Below, piece by piece: positions 28,574-36,912 of a stretch of 64,000 nucleotides of DNA. The stretch is taken from the NCBI GenBank assembly GCA_027485835.1, contig JAIXQG010000001.1:257902-321901 (forward strand), in the 5' to 3' direction. The DNA comes from Alphaproteobacteria bacterium. GTDB lineage: Bacteria > Pseudomonadota > Alphaproteobacteria > UBA2136 > UBA6156. Position 1 is the first letter of the stretch; every line of letters starts with the position of its first letter. A model generated the notes under the pieces. The model was not told where the DNA came from. It ran no database searches and saw nothing but the letters and a program-made list of their open reading frames with translations. The translations under genes and the position numbers were made by a program.

Positions 28574-29008
28574 TCTGCTAACTTAGGAGGAAGGAGCCTA
28601 AATAAGCCGGTAGGATTTTGAAAGACTTAGATTCCTATTCTTGAAACTCGGGATGATGCCCCCAATTATGCCCCCAAATGAAGGCCGTTGGAGAAGTTGG
28701 CCGTGGAAGGCAATCTTTCCGGTTTGACTTCCTTACAATAGGAAGAATATGTTTAGTAAGTGAGCTCTTTTAAAGTGGCTTTGGACGCGTTTTAATGCGT
28801 TCCTAACGTTGTTTTATGTGGTTTAACTTTGTCGGATAGGGAATAAATTTGCTCTATGTTGATCAAGGAATACTTCATCAAAGTTGAAACTTTATTGAAT
28901 AAGAGTGCTTTATTGTCACCAAAGAAGGATCATTGGTAGTGTACAGCTTGACATACCGTTGGGTAGTATAAATATTGAATTATAATTTATTAACAGTGAG
29001 CCTGCTAA
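28574..29008. other. Intergenic region at the core/accessory boundary
   Basis: 435 nt without a credible gene. It contains the tandem short repeat ATGCCCCCAATT / ATGCCCCCAAAT (28653-28680), a form I associate with arm-type sites near P4-like integrases. It also holds a 15-nt stretch CTCTTTTAAAGTGGC (28765-28779) found again at 41632. Composition turns AT-rich to the right. A TTGACA box at 28948 may belong to the promoter of the next gene. Confidence 0.45.
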
Positions 29009-29377
29009 ATGGATAATGTTAAGGTTTCCTCAGTCGACATCTATGTGGGCAAAAAATTAAAAAACTTAAGAACTGAACTCAATCTTAGCCAGCAGGCGAT
29101 TGGCAAAATTATTGGTGTCTCTTATCAGATGATCCAAAAGTATGAAAATGGTTCATGCAGACTCGGTCCCAACGGACTAATTAAGATATCCCAGCACTTC
29201 AATATTCCTGTCACTTACTTTTTTGACGGGTTTTCATCTCCTATTGAACGAGAAATCCCCACTGATACAGAAGCTGAGCTTGCAAAGATGGTTTCTCTGT
29301 TTTCTAAGATCAAGAATCCTCTTTTCAGGAGAGCCCTCCTTGATAAGGCTCGTGACTATCTAAAAGACGAACTTTAG
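29009..29377 (+). CDS. XRE-family HTH transcriptional regulator
   Basis: A 122-residue protein. The helix-turn-helix is at about 17-70 (LRTELNLSQQAIGKIIGVSYQMIQKYENGSCRL), followed by HFNIPVTYFFDGF, a pattern very common among alphaproteobacterial Cro/CI-type regulators. The C-terminal 50 residues are helical and may dimerise. It is the first gene of the AT-rich accessory region and may control it. Its 3' end overlaps a gene on the other strand. Confidence 0.88.
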   Translation: MDNVKVSSVDIYVGKKLKNLRTELNLSQQAIGKIIGVSYQMIQKYENGSCRLGPNGLIKISQHFNIPVTYFFDGFSSPIEREIPTDTEAELAKMVSLFSKIKNPLFRRALLDKARDYLKDEL

Positions 29378-29669
29378 GCATTACCGTTACCTTGTTCATA
29401 TCGTAATAATCATCACGGTTTTCCGTGAATATCCACACAGATATCATGTCTGTCATATTGTCTTTTATGTCGGTGGGAGAAAGATAATCTTTCCGATTAT
29501 ATACATTAACGTTCTGCAAGTAAGTAAGATACCTCTGAAAAAGCTTTTTCGTCGGTGCCGAAAGAAAATAGATCGTGTCCTCTGACTGCGCGAGCATCCT
29601 GGCTATTTCTCGCAAACGAGAATCAGTAAGTTCGCTACCTCCGATAAATAACAGCACCGATTGAACCAT
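29325..29669 (-). CDS. Hypothetical protein, 114 residues
   Basis: Not recognised. It begins MVQSVLLFIGGSELTD, which looks like a buried strand followed by a helix (Rossmann-like), and continues with acidic and aromatic stretches (DNMTDMISVWIFTENRDDYYD). A GCAGAGA purine run lies before the ATG. Its last 53 bases overlap the end of the XRE regulator on the opposite strand, so the two transcripts could interfere. The composition reads like a genuine protein, but no family or neighbour confirms it. Confidence 0.5.
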   Translation of the reverse strand: MVQSVLLFIGGSELTDSRLREIARMLAQSEDTIYFLSAPTKKLFQRYLTYLQNVNVYNRKDYLSPTDIKDNMTDMISVWIFTENRDDYYDMNKVTVMPKVRLLDSHEPYQGGLS

Positions 29670-29751
29670 AGATATCTCTGCCCTTATTGTTTAATTACAA
29701 GGTAAAAGAAAGCTATTGCGTTACAAGCAGCATCTGTAATACCAATAAGGA

Positions 29752-31044
29752 ATGGAACAAAAATCTCATAAAAGAGAATCAACTTCCCATTTACGGGAAG
29801 TAACACCCACCGAGCAGATCGCCATCCGGCTTAAAACCTGCATCGATCGAGTTGGTGGTAAAAAGGCCATGGTGCAACAAACAGGTATTTCTCTGTCTCA
29901 CTTGTTTCGTTACATAAACGCTCAGGCGATTCTGCCCACCGACCGTCTTCTATCTATTTCCAGAGCTGCAAAAGTCCATCCAAACTGGCTTTTAACCGGC
30001 GAAGGATCTCCCGACATTGCCCCTATTACAAGCCTTGTATCCGAACAGCAGCATCTTCTTATCGATGCAAAGTCCCTGGTTCACAGCCTAACTCTGGCTG
30101 AACAACTTGATCTTGATTACGGGTACAGAATGAGTCCCTCGGCCAAGGCAGAGTTTGTGTTTGCGCTCTATCATGCCGTTCGGCATGAATCCCAGATTTA
30201 CGGGAATCATACCAAATTTGAGACCAGCAAAGCTCTCGAAGTTTATGCCTATCTCAGTAGTATTCAGGGCGAGATACCGCGCAGAATGATTCTCAACACA
30301 ATTGAGATCATGTTCAAAGCCGCTAAAGGAGACCTTCCGGAAAAGGAAGTCCGGACCTTCTGCAATTACCTTAATACCGCCATCAAGAACGTGTACAACC
30401 ACCAAGCCATTGGCCAGCCTTACTTTGACCGTATTGGCTACAGTCTTGAACCGGATACGGTGGAGTATGTGGACAACATGATCACTGAATATAAGAAGTC
30501 GTTCCTCTTCTCAGACAAGCCTATGCATATCCTCGATATCGGCTGTGGCAACGGCAGACATTTACTCCATTTCTCAAAAGACAAACACGTCAAAATTACA
30601 GGCATTGATAATAATGCGACCGCAAAACGCATTTGCGAGGATTATGAGAAGGCCGGTAAACTTCCCAAAGGCACCTTTGTGGAAGGCGATATTTACAACC
30701 TCCCCTTCAAGGACAATTCCTTTGATTTCATTTTCGCGAATGCCATCCTCTTCCACGCCCCGTTCCTTGCTGAATCGACCCACGGGGTTAATCAGCTCAT
30801 GCTAGAGCTGCGCCGTATTCTCAAGCCAAAGGGCGCCGTTTACCTCCACTCACGCTATGGTAGCGGGTTTGACCCCTTTCCGTTCTTTCAACTTCACAAT
30901 GAAGCAACAATTCAGCTTATGAGCAAGAAAAGTGGCTTCCAGGTTCAATGGTTCAAAAAGTTCTTCTGGAATGATTCCATCGAATATATTCCTCAGGCAC
31001 GCTTTAATGACTGGTTCAGCACCTTACTTACCCGCACCAATTAA
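29752..31044 (+). CDS. HTH-domain/SAM-dependent methyltransferase fusion
   Basis: A 430-residue protein of two parts. Residues about 18-85 look like a CI-repressor HTH (GGKKAMVQQTGISLSHLFRYIN, then VHPNWLLTGEGSP). Residues about 255-405 are a class I methyltransferase: motif I ILDIGCGNGRHLLHF, acidic TGIDNNA, motif II GDIYNLPFKDNSFDFIFA. The middle is helical. Such a fusion could be a self-controlling modification enzyme or a regulator that methylates a partner. The start has AAGGA directly abutting the ATG, so spacing is poor, but a stop lies just upstream. Its stop overlaps the SET gene (opposite strand) by 4 nt. Confidence 0.8.
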   Translation: MEQKSHKRESTSHLREVTPTEQIAIRLKTCIDRVGGKKAMVQQTGISLSHLFRYINAQAILPTDRLLSISRAAKVHPNWLLTGEGSPDIAPITSLVSEQQHLLIDAKSLVHSLTLAEQLDLDYGYRMSPSAKAEFVFALYHAVRHESQIYGNHTKFETSKALEVYAYLSSIQGEIPRRMILNTIEIMFKAAKGDLPEKEVRTFCNYLNTAIKNVYNHQAIGQPYFDRIGYSLEPDTVEYVDNMITEYKKSFLFSDKPMHILDIGCGNGRHLLHFSKDKHVKITGIDNNATAKRICEDYEKAGKLPKGTFVEGDIYNLPFKDNSFDFIFANAILFHAPFLAESTHGVNQLMLELRRILKPKGAVYLHSRYGSGFDPFPFFQLHNEATIQLMSKKSGFQVQWFKKFFWNDSIEYIPQARFNDWFSTLLTRTN

Positions 31045-31415
31045 ACTACTTTGAAAAAGACATTGTGGTATTTAATGGTGAGCTCCTCGCCCTGATGAAT
31101 TTCCCGGAGTGCGACTAGATCCATTACATTGTTCGCATAATCTTTTTTCAACACCGCGTTTGGCTCTGGCGAGTGGTTACATAGACTTGAAAAACCAAAT
31201 CCAATAGCCCCTGCCCGTTGTCTCTCGTCACCCCATACAAACGTGTGGTTGATAAACGGTAATGTGTGCACGACTTGATAAACATCCGGCTCAATCACCA
31301 ATACCGGAAGCCTCTCAATCACATCCCCTTCCTTCACTTTTTCCATCGTGCAAACGCCTCGTCCTTTGCCCGGATAAGACTTCACCTGGATATCCACTTT
31401 ACTCTTCTCAATCAT
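31041..31415 (-). CDS. SET-domain protein (protein lysine methyltransferase-like)
   Basis: ATG 31415 is chosen: AGGAAAGGGG lies before it, while the earlier in-frame ATG at 31451 sits inside a terminator. The 124-residue product is a minimal SET domain: GKGRGVCTMEKVKEGDVIERLPV at the start, the pseudoknot motif SLCNHSPEPNAVL and the final EELTIKYHNVF. Known relatives methylate lysines of proteins. It stands immediately downstream of the MCGGM-repeat gene on the same strand, separated by a strong terminator, and that Lys-rich repeat protein is an obvious candidate substrate. Confidence 0.85.
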   Translation of the reverse strand: MIEKSKVDIQVKSYPGKGRGVCTMEKVKEGDVIERLPVLVIEPDVYQVVHTLPFINHTFVWGDERQRAGAIGFGFSSLCNHSPEPNAVLKKDYANNVMDLVALREIHQGEELTIKYHNVFFKVV

Positions 31416-31431
31416 ATTTTTCCCCTTTCCT

Positions 31432-31458
31432 AAAAAGGAGGTGTAGAACACCTCCTTT
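31432..31458 (-). terminator. Terminator after the MCGGM-repeat gene
   Basis: An 11-bp stem AAAGGAGGTGT / ACACCTCCTTT around a 3-nt loop. On the minus strand it ends in TTTTT. It contains SD-like GGAGG in the stem. Confidence 0.85.
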
Positions 31459-31478
31459 ACGAACTCCCCACGATAGGA

Positions 31479-32150
31479 CTACAGCCCTAACGCAACATCT
31501 TCCTTCAACATGCCACCGCACATCGCAGCGCTTTTGAACTCTCCACTGCACACAGCAGGTTTGAGATTCAAAGCTTCATCTTCTTTGAGCATGCCACCGC
31601 ACATCGAGGATTTTAGGTTTAGGGTTTGTTCTTCCTTCATCATTCCCCCGCACATAGCCGGCTGCAGATCGATTCCGGCGTCATCCTTCAGCATACCGCC
31701 ACACATGGCAGGCTTGAGATCAGCACTAGTATCGTCTTTCAACATCCCGCCACACATTGCGGGAGACTCACGGGTCGCACCTGTACTCTCGATGAAGATG
31801 CCATCTCCATGGGTCTCAGTGTAGATCTTCTGGGTTTCTTTGCACGCTTCAAAGAACGCATCCGTTCCGTAGAAGTTAGGGTTGTGATGCAGGAACTGCC
31901 CAAACAGTCCTTCACAATCCCGGGCATAGGCTTGGGTATCCAGAATGTGGTGGTGCCAAGCGGCATCTACGTCTTCATTCGGGACCATAATCTGCTCGGG
32001 GTGGCCCTGCACCATCTCCAGGAACTGTCGATACATTTCCACAGCCGCCTTAGCACGGGTTTCATCGAGCTTTTCTTTGGCTTGTAACCGCGTCACGATG
32101 TTCGATAGATCGAGACTTTCAACAGCCATACGGTTTTGATTCGGACTCAT
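31479..32150 (-). CDS. GRDP-like domain protein with C-terminal MCGGM repeats
   Basis: ATG 32150 is preferred (RBS AAGAGGAG 8 nt before it) over ATG 32198. The 223-residue product has no signal peptide. Its first 120 residues resemble the bacterial glycine-rich-domain (GRDP-like) family: NEDVDAAWHHHILDTQAYARDCEGLFGQFLHHNP. From about residue 131 come six units of 10-17 residues: five carry MCGGM followed by LK/MK and acidic residues, and one is degenerate (VCSGE). The regular Cys-Gly-Gly units between acidic spacers look like multi-core peptide precursors or a metal-binding tail. A SET gene follows. The function is unknown. Confidence 0.7.
   Translation of the reverse strand: MSPNQNRMAVESLDLSNIVTRLQAKEKLDETRAKAAVEMYRQFLEMVQGHPEQIMVPNEDVDAAWHHHILDTQAYARDCEGLFGQFLHHNPNFYGTDAFFEACKETQKIYTETHGDGIFIESTGATRESPAMCGGMLKDDTSADLKPAMCGGMLKDDAGIDLQPAMCGGMMKEEQTLNLKSSMCGGMLKEDEALNLKPAVCSGEFKSAAMCGGMLKEDVALGL
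31482..31760 (-). repeat. Six tandem MCGGM coding repeats
   Basis: A 17-codon period (51 nt) over five units and a final 10-codon step. The core is (A/S)MCGGM(L/M)K(D/E)(D/E), then a variable tetrapeptide and LK or LQ and P. Codons for the core vary (for example CGG written with different third bases), so the unit is conserved at protein level and not only recently duplicated. Confidence 0.85.
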
Positions 32151-32198
32151 CACATATACTCCTCTTGTTTGGTTGATGTCCGAATGCATCGTATGCAC

Positions 32199-32226
32199 TA
32201 CAACTTTATGTTGTAAAACGGTTGTA
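32199..32226 (-). promoter_or_regulatory. Operator-like repeats and promoter of the MCGGM gene
   Basis: TACAAC-N5-GTTGTA-N5-GTTGTA overlaps a minus-strand promoter candidate TTTACA-N18-TACGAT located about 40-70 nt before the ATG. An XRE-type repressor would suit such a site. Confidence 0.45.
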
Positions 32227-32281
32227 TAAAGAAATCTCTAAAAAAGAAAAACAAAAGTATAAAATCAAATATTTAATAATA

Positions 32282-32301
32282 ATTGTAATATATATTACAA
32301 T
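32282..32301. promoter_or_regulatory. Perfect 20-bp palindrome
   Basis: ATTGTAATATATATTACAAT reads the same on both strands. It carries the TTGTA half-sites also seen at 32199-32226. It is either an operator or AT-rich chance. Confidence 0.35.
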
Positions 32302-32304
32302 ATA

Positions 32305-32331
32305 CAATGGGAGGCTCTAGGCCCCCCATTG
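32305..32331 (-). terminator. Probable terminator after the binding-protein gene
   Basis: CAATGGG / CCCATTG with further pairs inside, just past the stop at 32340. The following T tract on the minus strand is weak. Confidence 0.5.
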
Positions 32332-32339
32332 TCACTCAT

Positions 32340-33854
32340 TTACGCGATTCGCCGCAACTTCTCGGCGTAGATATACCCTCCAGAACCTACCTGTACTGTG
32401 GAAGCTACAACCCTCTCCGGATTATAGCCCTTGTTACAGTCGAACCAGAGAGCATGCACCATTGGCCCTTCGTCCTGAAGTAGCTTCATAGCCGTTACCA
32501 TAGCCTGATCGGCCGGGGTGTTCAGCGGCGCAGATACAAGCTCTGACAACGCTTTATCAAAGCCGGGATGACTCCATCCCGACAGATTCCATTCCGCACC
32601 GGTGCCGTAGACCTTACTGAAGAGCTGTTGGGCCAACGGCCTATGATGCCATTTGATGGCCGTCATTCCACCTTTGTAGGTGTTCCAACGTTCACCAAAC
32701 TCGTCACCACACGGTACCGGGTTAATAGACACTCCCACTTTAGCTGCTTCAGAGGCATAGGCCTCAGCTGCATTCTTTTGCCAGGCAAACCTTGCCGGGT
32801 AGAAGAGTGGAAATGCAACTGTTCTGCCCCCGAGCAACTGCCTCGCACGATCGGGATCGTACATGGAGTTTACCTGGCGTCCCGAAGGAGAATCCAAGTG
32901 AATGGAAGCAACATGCGTATGATCCGCAGCGCGGCCCATGCCGTAGACACTGGCAATCATTACCAGCGGGTCAATCAGGAACCGTAAGGCCTGGCGAACC
33001 GCAGGTTCCTGAAAAAGACCTTCACGGCAATCCATGTGGAAGACCAAGGCATCCGCCAGAGCGTTTTGCTTAATGGCCATCCCCTCTCCTGCAAGCTGTT
33101 TCCAGCGGTCAGGAGAGATATCAGGAATGAAATCAAACGCAGATGATGAAGCTGATTGCCCTTGCCGGAATGTCACCGGAGAGAGCGCCTTATGGGATTG
33201 ATCCCAATAGAATTCCTCCGGCACGAAACGCAGAGACATTCCCTCTTCAAAGGAATCCACCTTGAAAGGCCCCGTCCCCCGACTTGTCGGTGTAAAGAGC
33301 CCTTTGTCTTCCGGATGAGCGATCAACGCCGCGTACGACGTGAACGAATAGAAGAACTGATGATCAGGCTGTATCAGCTCGATCCTCAAGCGTGGACGAC
33401 CTGACGGCCCCAGTTCTAAACTTACTTCCTTCACTTTTCGACGAAGTTCAGCGCCGATCTGAGATAGATCATCCTTCATCCAGGACAGGATGTTAAATTC
33501 AACCTGTTCCAACGTGAAGGATTCACGCCCTGCAGGCCCATTCCAGAATACGCCAGACTTGATTTCGACGTACCAGACGTCACCGGTACCATTTTCATAT
33601 ATGCGCTCGGCGAGCACATATTCGATCCGATTCTCACCGGCAAGTCGAACCAGAGGCTGAAGCCTCAAGCTGACCAGATTGGCCCAAGCCAACCATTCCA
33701 GCCGGGCAGGATACTGAATATCCTCCCACTTATCAGGAACAAAATAGCCGATTTGGAACTCATCCATACCAGCAGAATAAGAGAATTGAGGAAATGCTGA
33801 CAAAGCAGCTCCCCCAACAAGACCCTTTACGAGGCTACGACGAGAGAGACGCAT
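32340..33854 (-). CDS. Tat-exported solute-binding protein, family 5 (peptide/nickel type)
   Basis: ATG 33854 (GAAAGGG 7 nt before) gives a start with a twin-arginine signal (LSRRSLVKGLVGGAAL). The roughly 504-residue body has the family-5 architecture: LQPLVRLAGENRIEYVLAERI, SGVFWNGPAG, a RGTGPFKVDSF motif and the late KAARQALRFLIDPL-like helix (AVRQALRFLIDPLVMI). These proteins deliver peptides, nickel or other ligands to ABC importers, but no permease or ATPase gene is nearby, so it may act alone or with a distant transporter. Export folded through Tat suggests a bound cofactor or tight folding. It lies upstream of the MCGGM gene on the same strand. Confidence 0.85.
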   Translation of the reverse strand: MRLSRRSLVKGLVGGAALSAFPQFSYSAGMDEFQIGYFVPDKWEDIQYPARLEWLAWANLVSLRLQPLVRLAGENRIEYVLAERIYENGTGDVWYVEIKSGVFWNGPAGRESFTLEQVEFNILSWMKDDLSQIGAELRRKVKEVSLELGPSGRPRLRIELIQPDHQFFYSFTSYAALIAHPEDKGLFTPTSRGTGPFKVDSFEEGMSLRFVPEEFYWDQSHKALSPVTFRQGQSASSSAFDFIPDISPDRWKQLAGEGMAIKQNALADALVFHMDCREGLFQEPAVRQALRFLIDPLVMIASVYGMGRAADHTHVASIHLDSPSGRQVNSMYDPDRARQLLGGRTVAFPLFYPARFAWQKNAAEAYASEAAKVGVSINPVPCGDEFGERWNTYKGGMTAIKWHHRPLAQQLFSKVYGTGAEWNLSGWSHPGFDKALSELVSAPLNTPADQAMVTAMKLLQDEGPMVHALWFDCNKGYNPERVVASTVQVGSGGYIYAEKLRRIA

Positions 33855-34185
33855 AGGCATGCCCTTTCAACAAATGGATGTGATTTTTCTAAGTCTAAAC
33901 TGATATTAAGTATTATAATGAAATGCAAACTCTATCTTGAATTTAAGACTTATTGAGACATTGCGAATTAATACTTTAGAGTATTCTATGTGTTGTATTA
34001 ATAAACAAATTTATCATGCATGAACCCTAGATATGATTATAAATATCAGTTGTTTGTTTATGCTTTTATTTTAATCAAAACGAAGCGACTAACTTGGATA
34101 TGCGCCACTTTCTTTGTAAGATTTATGTAGGATATTTCCTCACAATCCCCCCAGGATGTGCCTCAATAACCAGTAAGGTCATCAA
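33855..34185. other. AT-rich intergenic region
   Basis: Divergent region between the binding-protein gene and the DUF3015 gene. It must hold both promoters, but I see no convincing element. Short ORFs inside lack ribosome-binding sites. Confidence 0.5.
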
Positions 34186-34686
34186 ATGAAAAAAATCGCT
34201 CTTGTAGCTGCTCTTGTCGCAGTACCGTTTATTTCCCAAGCAGAAACTAAGGCACAGGGTTCCGGCCCCAGCCCTTATACCGAATGTGGTATCGGAGCCG
34301 CTATCTTCCAGAACGTTGGTTGGGCCGCAGCTATCTCCAATGTTATCTGGGATCTCGGCACAACAGCTTTTAGTTCTGCAACTCTTTCGCCTGAAATGTG
34401 CAATGCCAAAAAGGTAAAGACTGCTACTCTGATTATTGAGACCCTGGAAGGTATGGAAGCCGACCTAGCTAGTGGCGGCGGTTCATATACTACTGCAGTT
34501 GCCAGCACCATGGGTTGCGCCTCCGCACACAACGCTATCGTAGCAAAAGCCCGCTCTAACTACGCTGAAGTTGTTGCCCAGCCTGGCTATAGCGCACAAA
34601 CTCGCCAAGAACGTGCTGCCGGCGTTTACAGCAGCGTAAAGGCTGCCGCTAATACCGTAGCTCCGACCTGCGCAGTTTCTCTCTAA
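34186..34686 (+). CDS. DUF3015-family secreted protein
   Basis: A 166-residue protein with a clear signal peptide (MKKIALVAALVAVPFISQA). The mature part shows the DUF3015 pattern: YTECGIGAAIF near the start, an internal hydrophobic stretch NVIWDLGTTAFSSATLSPEMC, and several conserved cysteines. Function is unknown. The next gene, a DUF4105 protein, starts 4 nt later; I recall this pair in other Gram-negatives, which supports the assignment. RBS TAAGG precedes the ATG. Confidence 0.8.
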   Translation: MKKIALVAALVAVPFISQAETKAQGSGPSPYTECGIGAAIFQNVGWAAAISNVIWDLGTTAFSSATLSPEMCNAKKVKTATLIIETLEGMEADLASGGGSYTTAVASTMGCASAHNAIVAKARSNYAEVVAQPGYSAQTRQERAAGVYSSVKAAANTVAPTCAVSL

Positions 34687-34690
34687 GACT

Positions 34691-36595
34691 GTGCGGACTA
34701 CTCGTCTAAGCCTCCAAAGGCAGCTTCTACGGAAGTTGCCTTTGGTACTTTTATGCCTATTACCCCTACCCGCTTTTGCGGATACTCTTCCTTCAGAAGG
34801 TTCTCTCCATGACAGATGGATGAGTATGAATTTCTATCACTCCGAGTCTTCCAAAGTCTGGTCTGAAGTTCAGAACAAAGACTTTTTCCTTACCCCGGAA
34901 GGCCATACTTCTCCTAATAAGGAGTTTGCGGCCTTTGCTAGTGCTGTCCGGGGCTACCAAACGGATCAAAGCAAAGGGGAGGTCCTTTGTAGGTTCCCGG
35001 CCCGCACGACCTTGCTACTCAAGGAGTACGAACCTTTTAATAGCTTTAAGCGTCCCGACTGTAAGGATCATCCCCGTTATATAAATCCCGCAAAGGTTAC
35101 CGGCGTATCGCTTATCTTTGCCAGCGGGTACTTTGAAAGCCCAGCCTCCTATTTCGGGCATACCATGTTGAAGTTTGAAACTCCTGAGAAGGATTTTGAC
35201 GAGTTCTTTTTTGACTCTAGCCTCAACTACGGCGCGCAGGTCACGGATGCCACCGGCAATCCCATGTACATCGTGAACGGCCTTATGGGCGGTTACACGG
35301 CTTCATTCCAGCGTAACAACGATTTCATCAATACCTACAGCTATACCAATAAGGATATGCGGGATGTGTGGGAGTACCCCTTAGAGCTTACCCCTGATCA
35401 AACGAGATTCCTCGTGGAGTACAGCTCCGAACTACGCCACGCGAAGTTTAAGTATTACTTCTTCACGGACAATTGCGCCCACCGTATGGCCCGTCTTATT
35501 GAGGCGGCTACAGGAAAGAAACTGGTGGATACGGATGGATTATGGCTTTTGCCGGTCGAAGTCGTGCAGACCCTTAAATCGCCAGAGGATGAGACGTCAC
35601 CCTTAAAAGATGAGCTTCGCACCCCATCCCTTAAATCGCGTGTACGGGACGGTTATCTGGCTTTGTCTAAGAGTGATAAGCGGGCGGTTAATTCCTATTT
35701 AACCTCTAAGCCGGAAGAACAGCTGTCCTTATCTAAAGGGCTCAGCAATGAAGCTTTGACCGTCGCATTCATGCAGTATGACGTGCAGCTCGCCAAACTG
35801 AGCAGTAAAACAAAGAAGTCCAAGGCTATTCCAAAGCTCCAGGCTTCCCGTGCGATTCTTCTCCGAGAGAAATTGGCTCGGCCTGCTTTTAAAGCTGAGT
35901 CTAAAATGGTTACAGAGAATCCTTCCCGTTCCATTACGCCTGCAACCATGAAGCATCCAGGCTCCGTTCAAGTAGGGTATCTCAGCAAGCCAGATAAGGA
36001 TGCTTTAAATCTACGCTTCCAAGCATCCAATAATGATCTGCTAACCGCTCCCTTTGAGGGACAGGAAGCGTCCCGCTTTATTATGGGAGCTGCGGAAATC
36101 GAGACCAGTTTCGAAGATGTAAGTCTCAAACGAGTGACCCTGTTGGATATAGCGAGCCTGAATACTAATCCTCTCCCCTCCTCTTTTACCGGTGAATACT
36201 CCTGGTCTTTGAAAGCGGAATATGGTCCGCGTAACAATATCTGCGATAAATGCTCGAGCGCGGGTGTTGACGCGAAGATTGGTAAAGCCGTCCGCCTGAA
36301 TGAGGATCTTATGCTCTTTGGCCTGATCGGTGGACAGGTGAACTCACGCGAGACTTCGCATAATGATATTCTTATGCTGACGTCTGAGAATGGGGTTCTG
36401 ATCGACGTTTCTCCCCGTGCCCGACTACTTGCTGGGATCAATATTGAAGCCTCTCCTGAGAGAGGTGATCCGGCTTATCTTTATAAAGGCTCCCTTTCGT
36501 ATGACATTTCTCCCCAGACGGATATCCGAATGTCTCTTGAGAATGATGGCGAGGAATCGGCAGCACTTCTAAGCCTCAGTTTTTACTTGAATTAA
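34691..36595 (+). CDS. DUF4105 (Lnb N-terminal periplasmic-like) envelope protein
   Basis: A 634-residue protein with a signal peptide (LPLVLLCLLPLPAFA). Residues about 140-300 are the DUF4105 domain: FASGYFESPASYFGHTMLKF, with a His after Gly, and later DNCAHRMARLIEAATG. Together they look like a papain/NlpC-type Cys-His pair as in the lacto-N-biosidase N-domain. The last 230 residues are alternating beta strands suggesting an outer-membrane barrel-like region. The start is GTG, 4 nt after the DUF3015 stop, so translation is probably coupled. Confidence 0.8.
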   Translation: MRTTRLSLQRQLLRKLPLVLLCLLPLPAFADTLPSEGSLHDRWMSMNFYHSESSKVWSEVQNKDFFLTPEGHTSPNKEFAAFASAVRGYQTDQSKGEVLCRFPARTTLLLKEYEPFNSFKRPDCKDHPRYINPAKVTGVSLIFASGYFESPASYFGHTMLKFETPEKDFDEFFFDSSLNYGAQVTDATGNPMYIVNGLMGGYTASFQRNNDFINTYSYTNKDMRDVWEYPLELTPDQTRFLVEYSSELRHAKFKYYFFTDNCAHRMARLIEAATGKKLVDTDGLWLLPVEVVQTLKSPEDETSPLKDELRTPSLKSRVRDGYLALSKSDKRAVNSYLTSKPEEQLSLSKGLSNEALTVAFMQYDVQLAKLSSKTKKSKAIPKLQASRAILLREKLARPAFKAESKMVTENPSRSITPATMKHPGSVQVGYLSKPDKDALNLRFQASNNDLLTAPFEGQEASRFIMGAAEIETSFEDVSLKRVTLLDIASLNTNPLPSSFTGEYSWSLKAEYGPRNNICDKCSSAGVDAKIGKAVRLNEDLMLFGLIGGQVNSRETSHNDILMLTSENGVLIDVSPRARLLAGINIEASPERGDPAYLYKGSLSYDISPQTDIRMSLENDGEESAALLSLSFYLN

Positions 36596-36661
36596 TTCTG
36601 AATAAGACTGGACTTCCTTCCTTAAGAGAGCGTTCATGCCCTTGATACGGAAGGAAAAAGT

Positions 36662-36892
36662 ATGTTTGTAACTCTCAAAGTAAAAACCGGACGGGACGTC
36701 TTGGGACCTAGCACACAGGCTAACAAGCCCCCTCCTCTCCCGCTCTTTGATGATAGGCCTGAGAGAGATTTGAAATTCTTAGTTGAGAGTTCCGGCGTTA
36801 ACGAGGAAATTCAAGAGAACCTCCACTTAAAGCCAGAAAATAAGCCATTCTTTAAAAGATTGTTTGATACATGGCGCATACGTCTATTGTAA
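36662..36892 (+). CDS. Small hypothetical protein, 76 residues
   Basis: Not recognised. The RBS GGAAGGAAAAAG lies just before the ATG. The product is charged and Pro-rich in the middle (KPPPLPLFDDRPERD) and basic at the end (FFKRLFDTWRIRLL). There is no signal peptide or membrane segment. The next gene's RBS lies just after its stop, so the two likely form a small operon. Confidence 0.55.
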   Translation: MFVTLKVKTGRDVLGPSTQANKPPPLPLFDDRPERDLKFLVESSGVNEEIQENLHLKPENKPFFKRLFDTWRIRLL

Positions 36893-36912
36893 AAAGAGCT
36901 ATCGGAGGACGT

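Noticed and set aside
31416..31451. Longer N-terminus for the SET protein
   Set aside because: The upstream ATG lies within the terminator stem of the preceding gene, while ATG 31415 has a good RBS.
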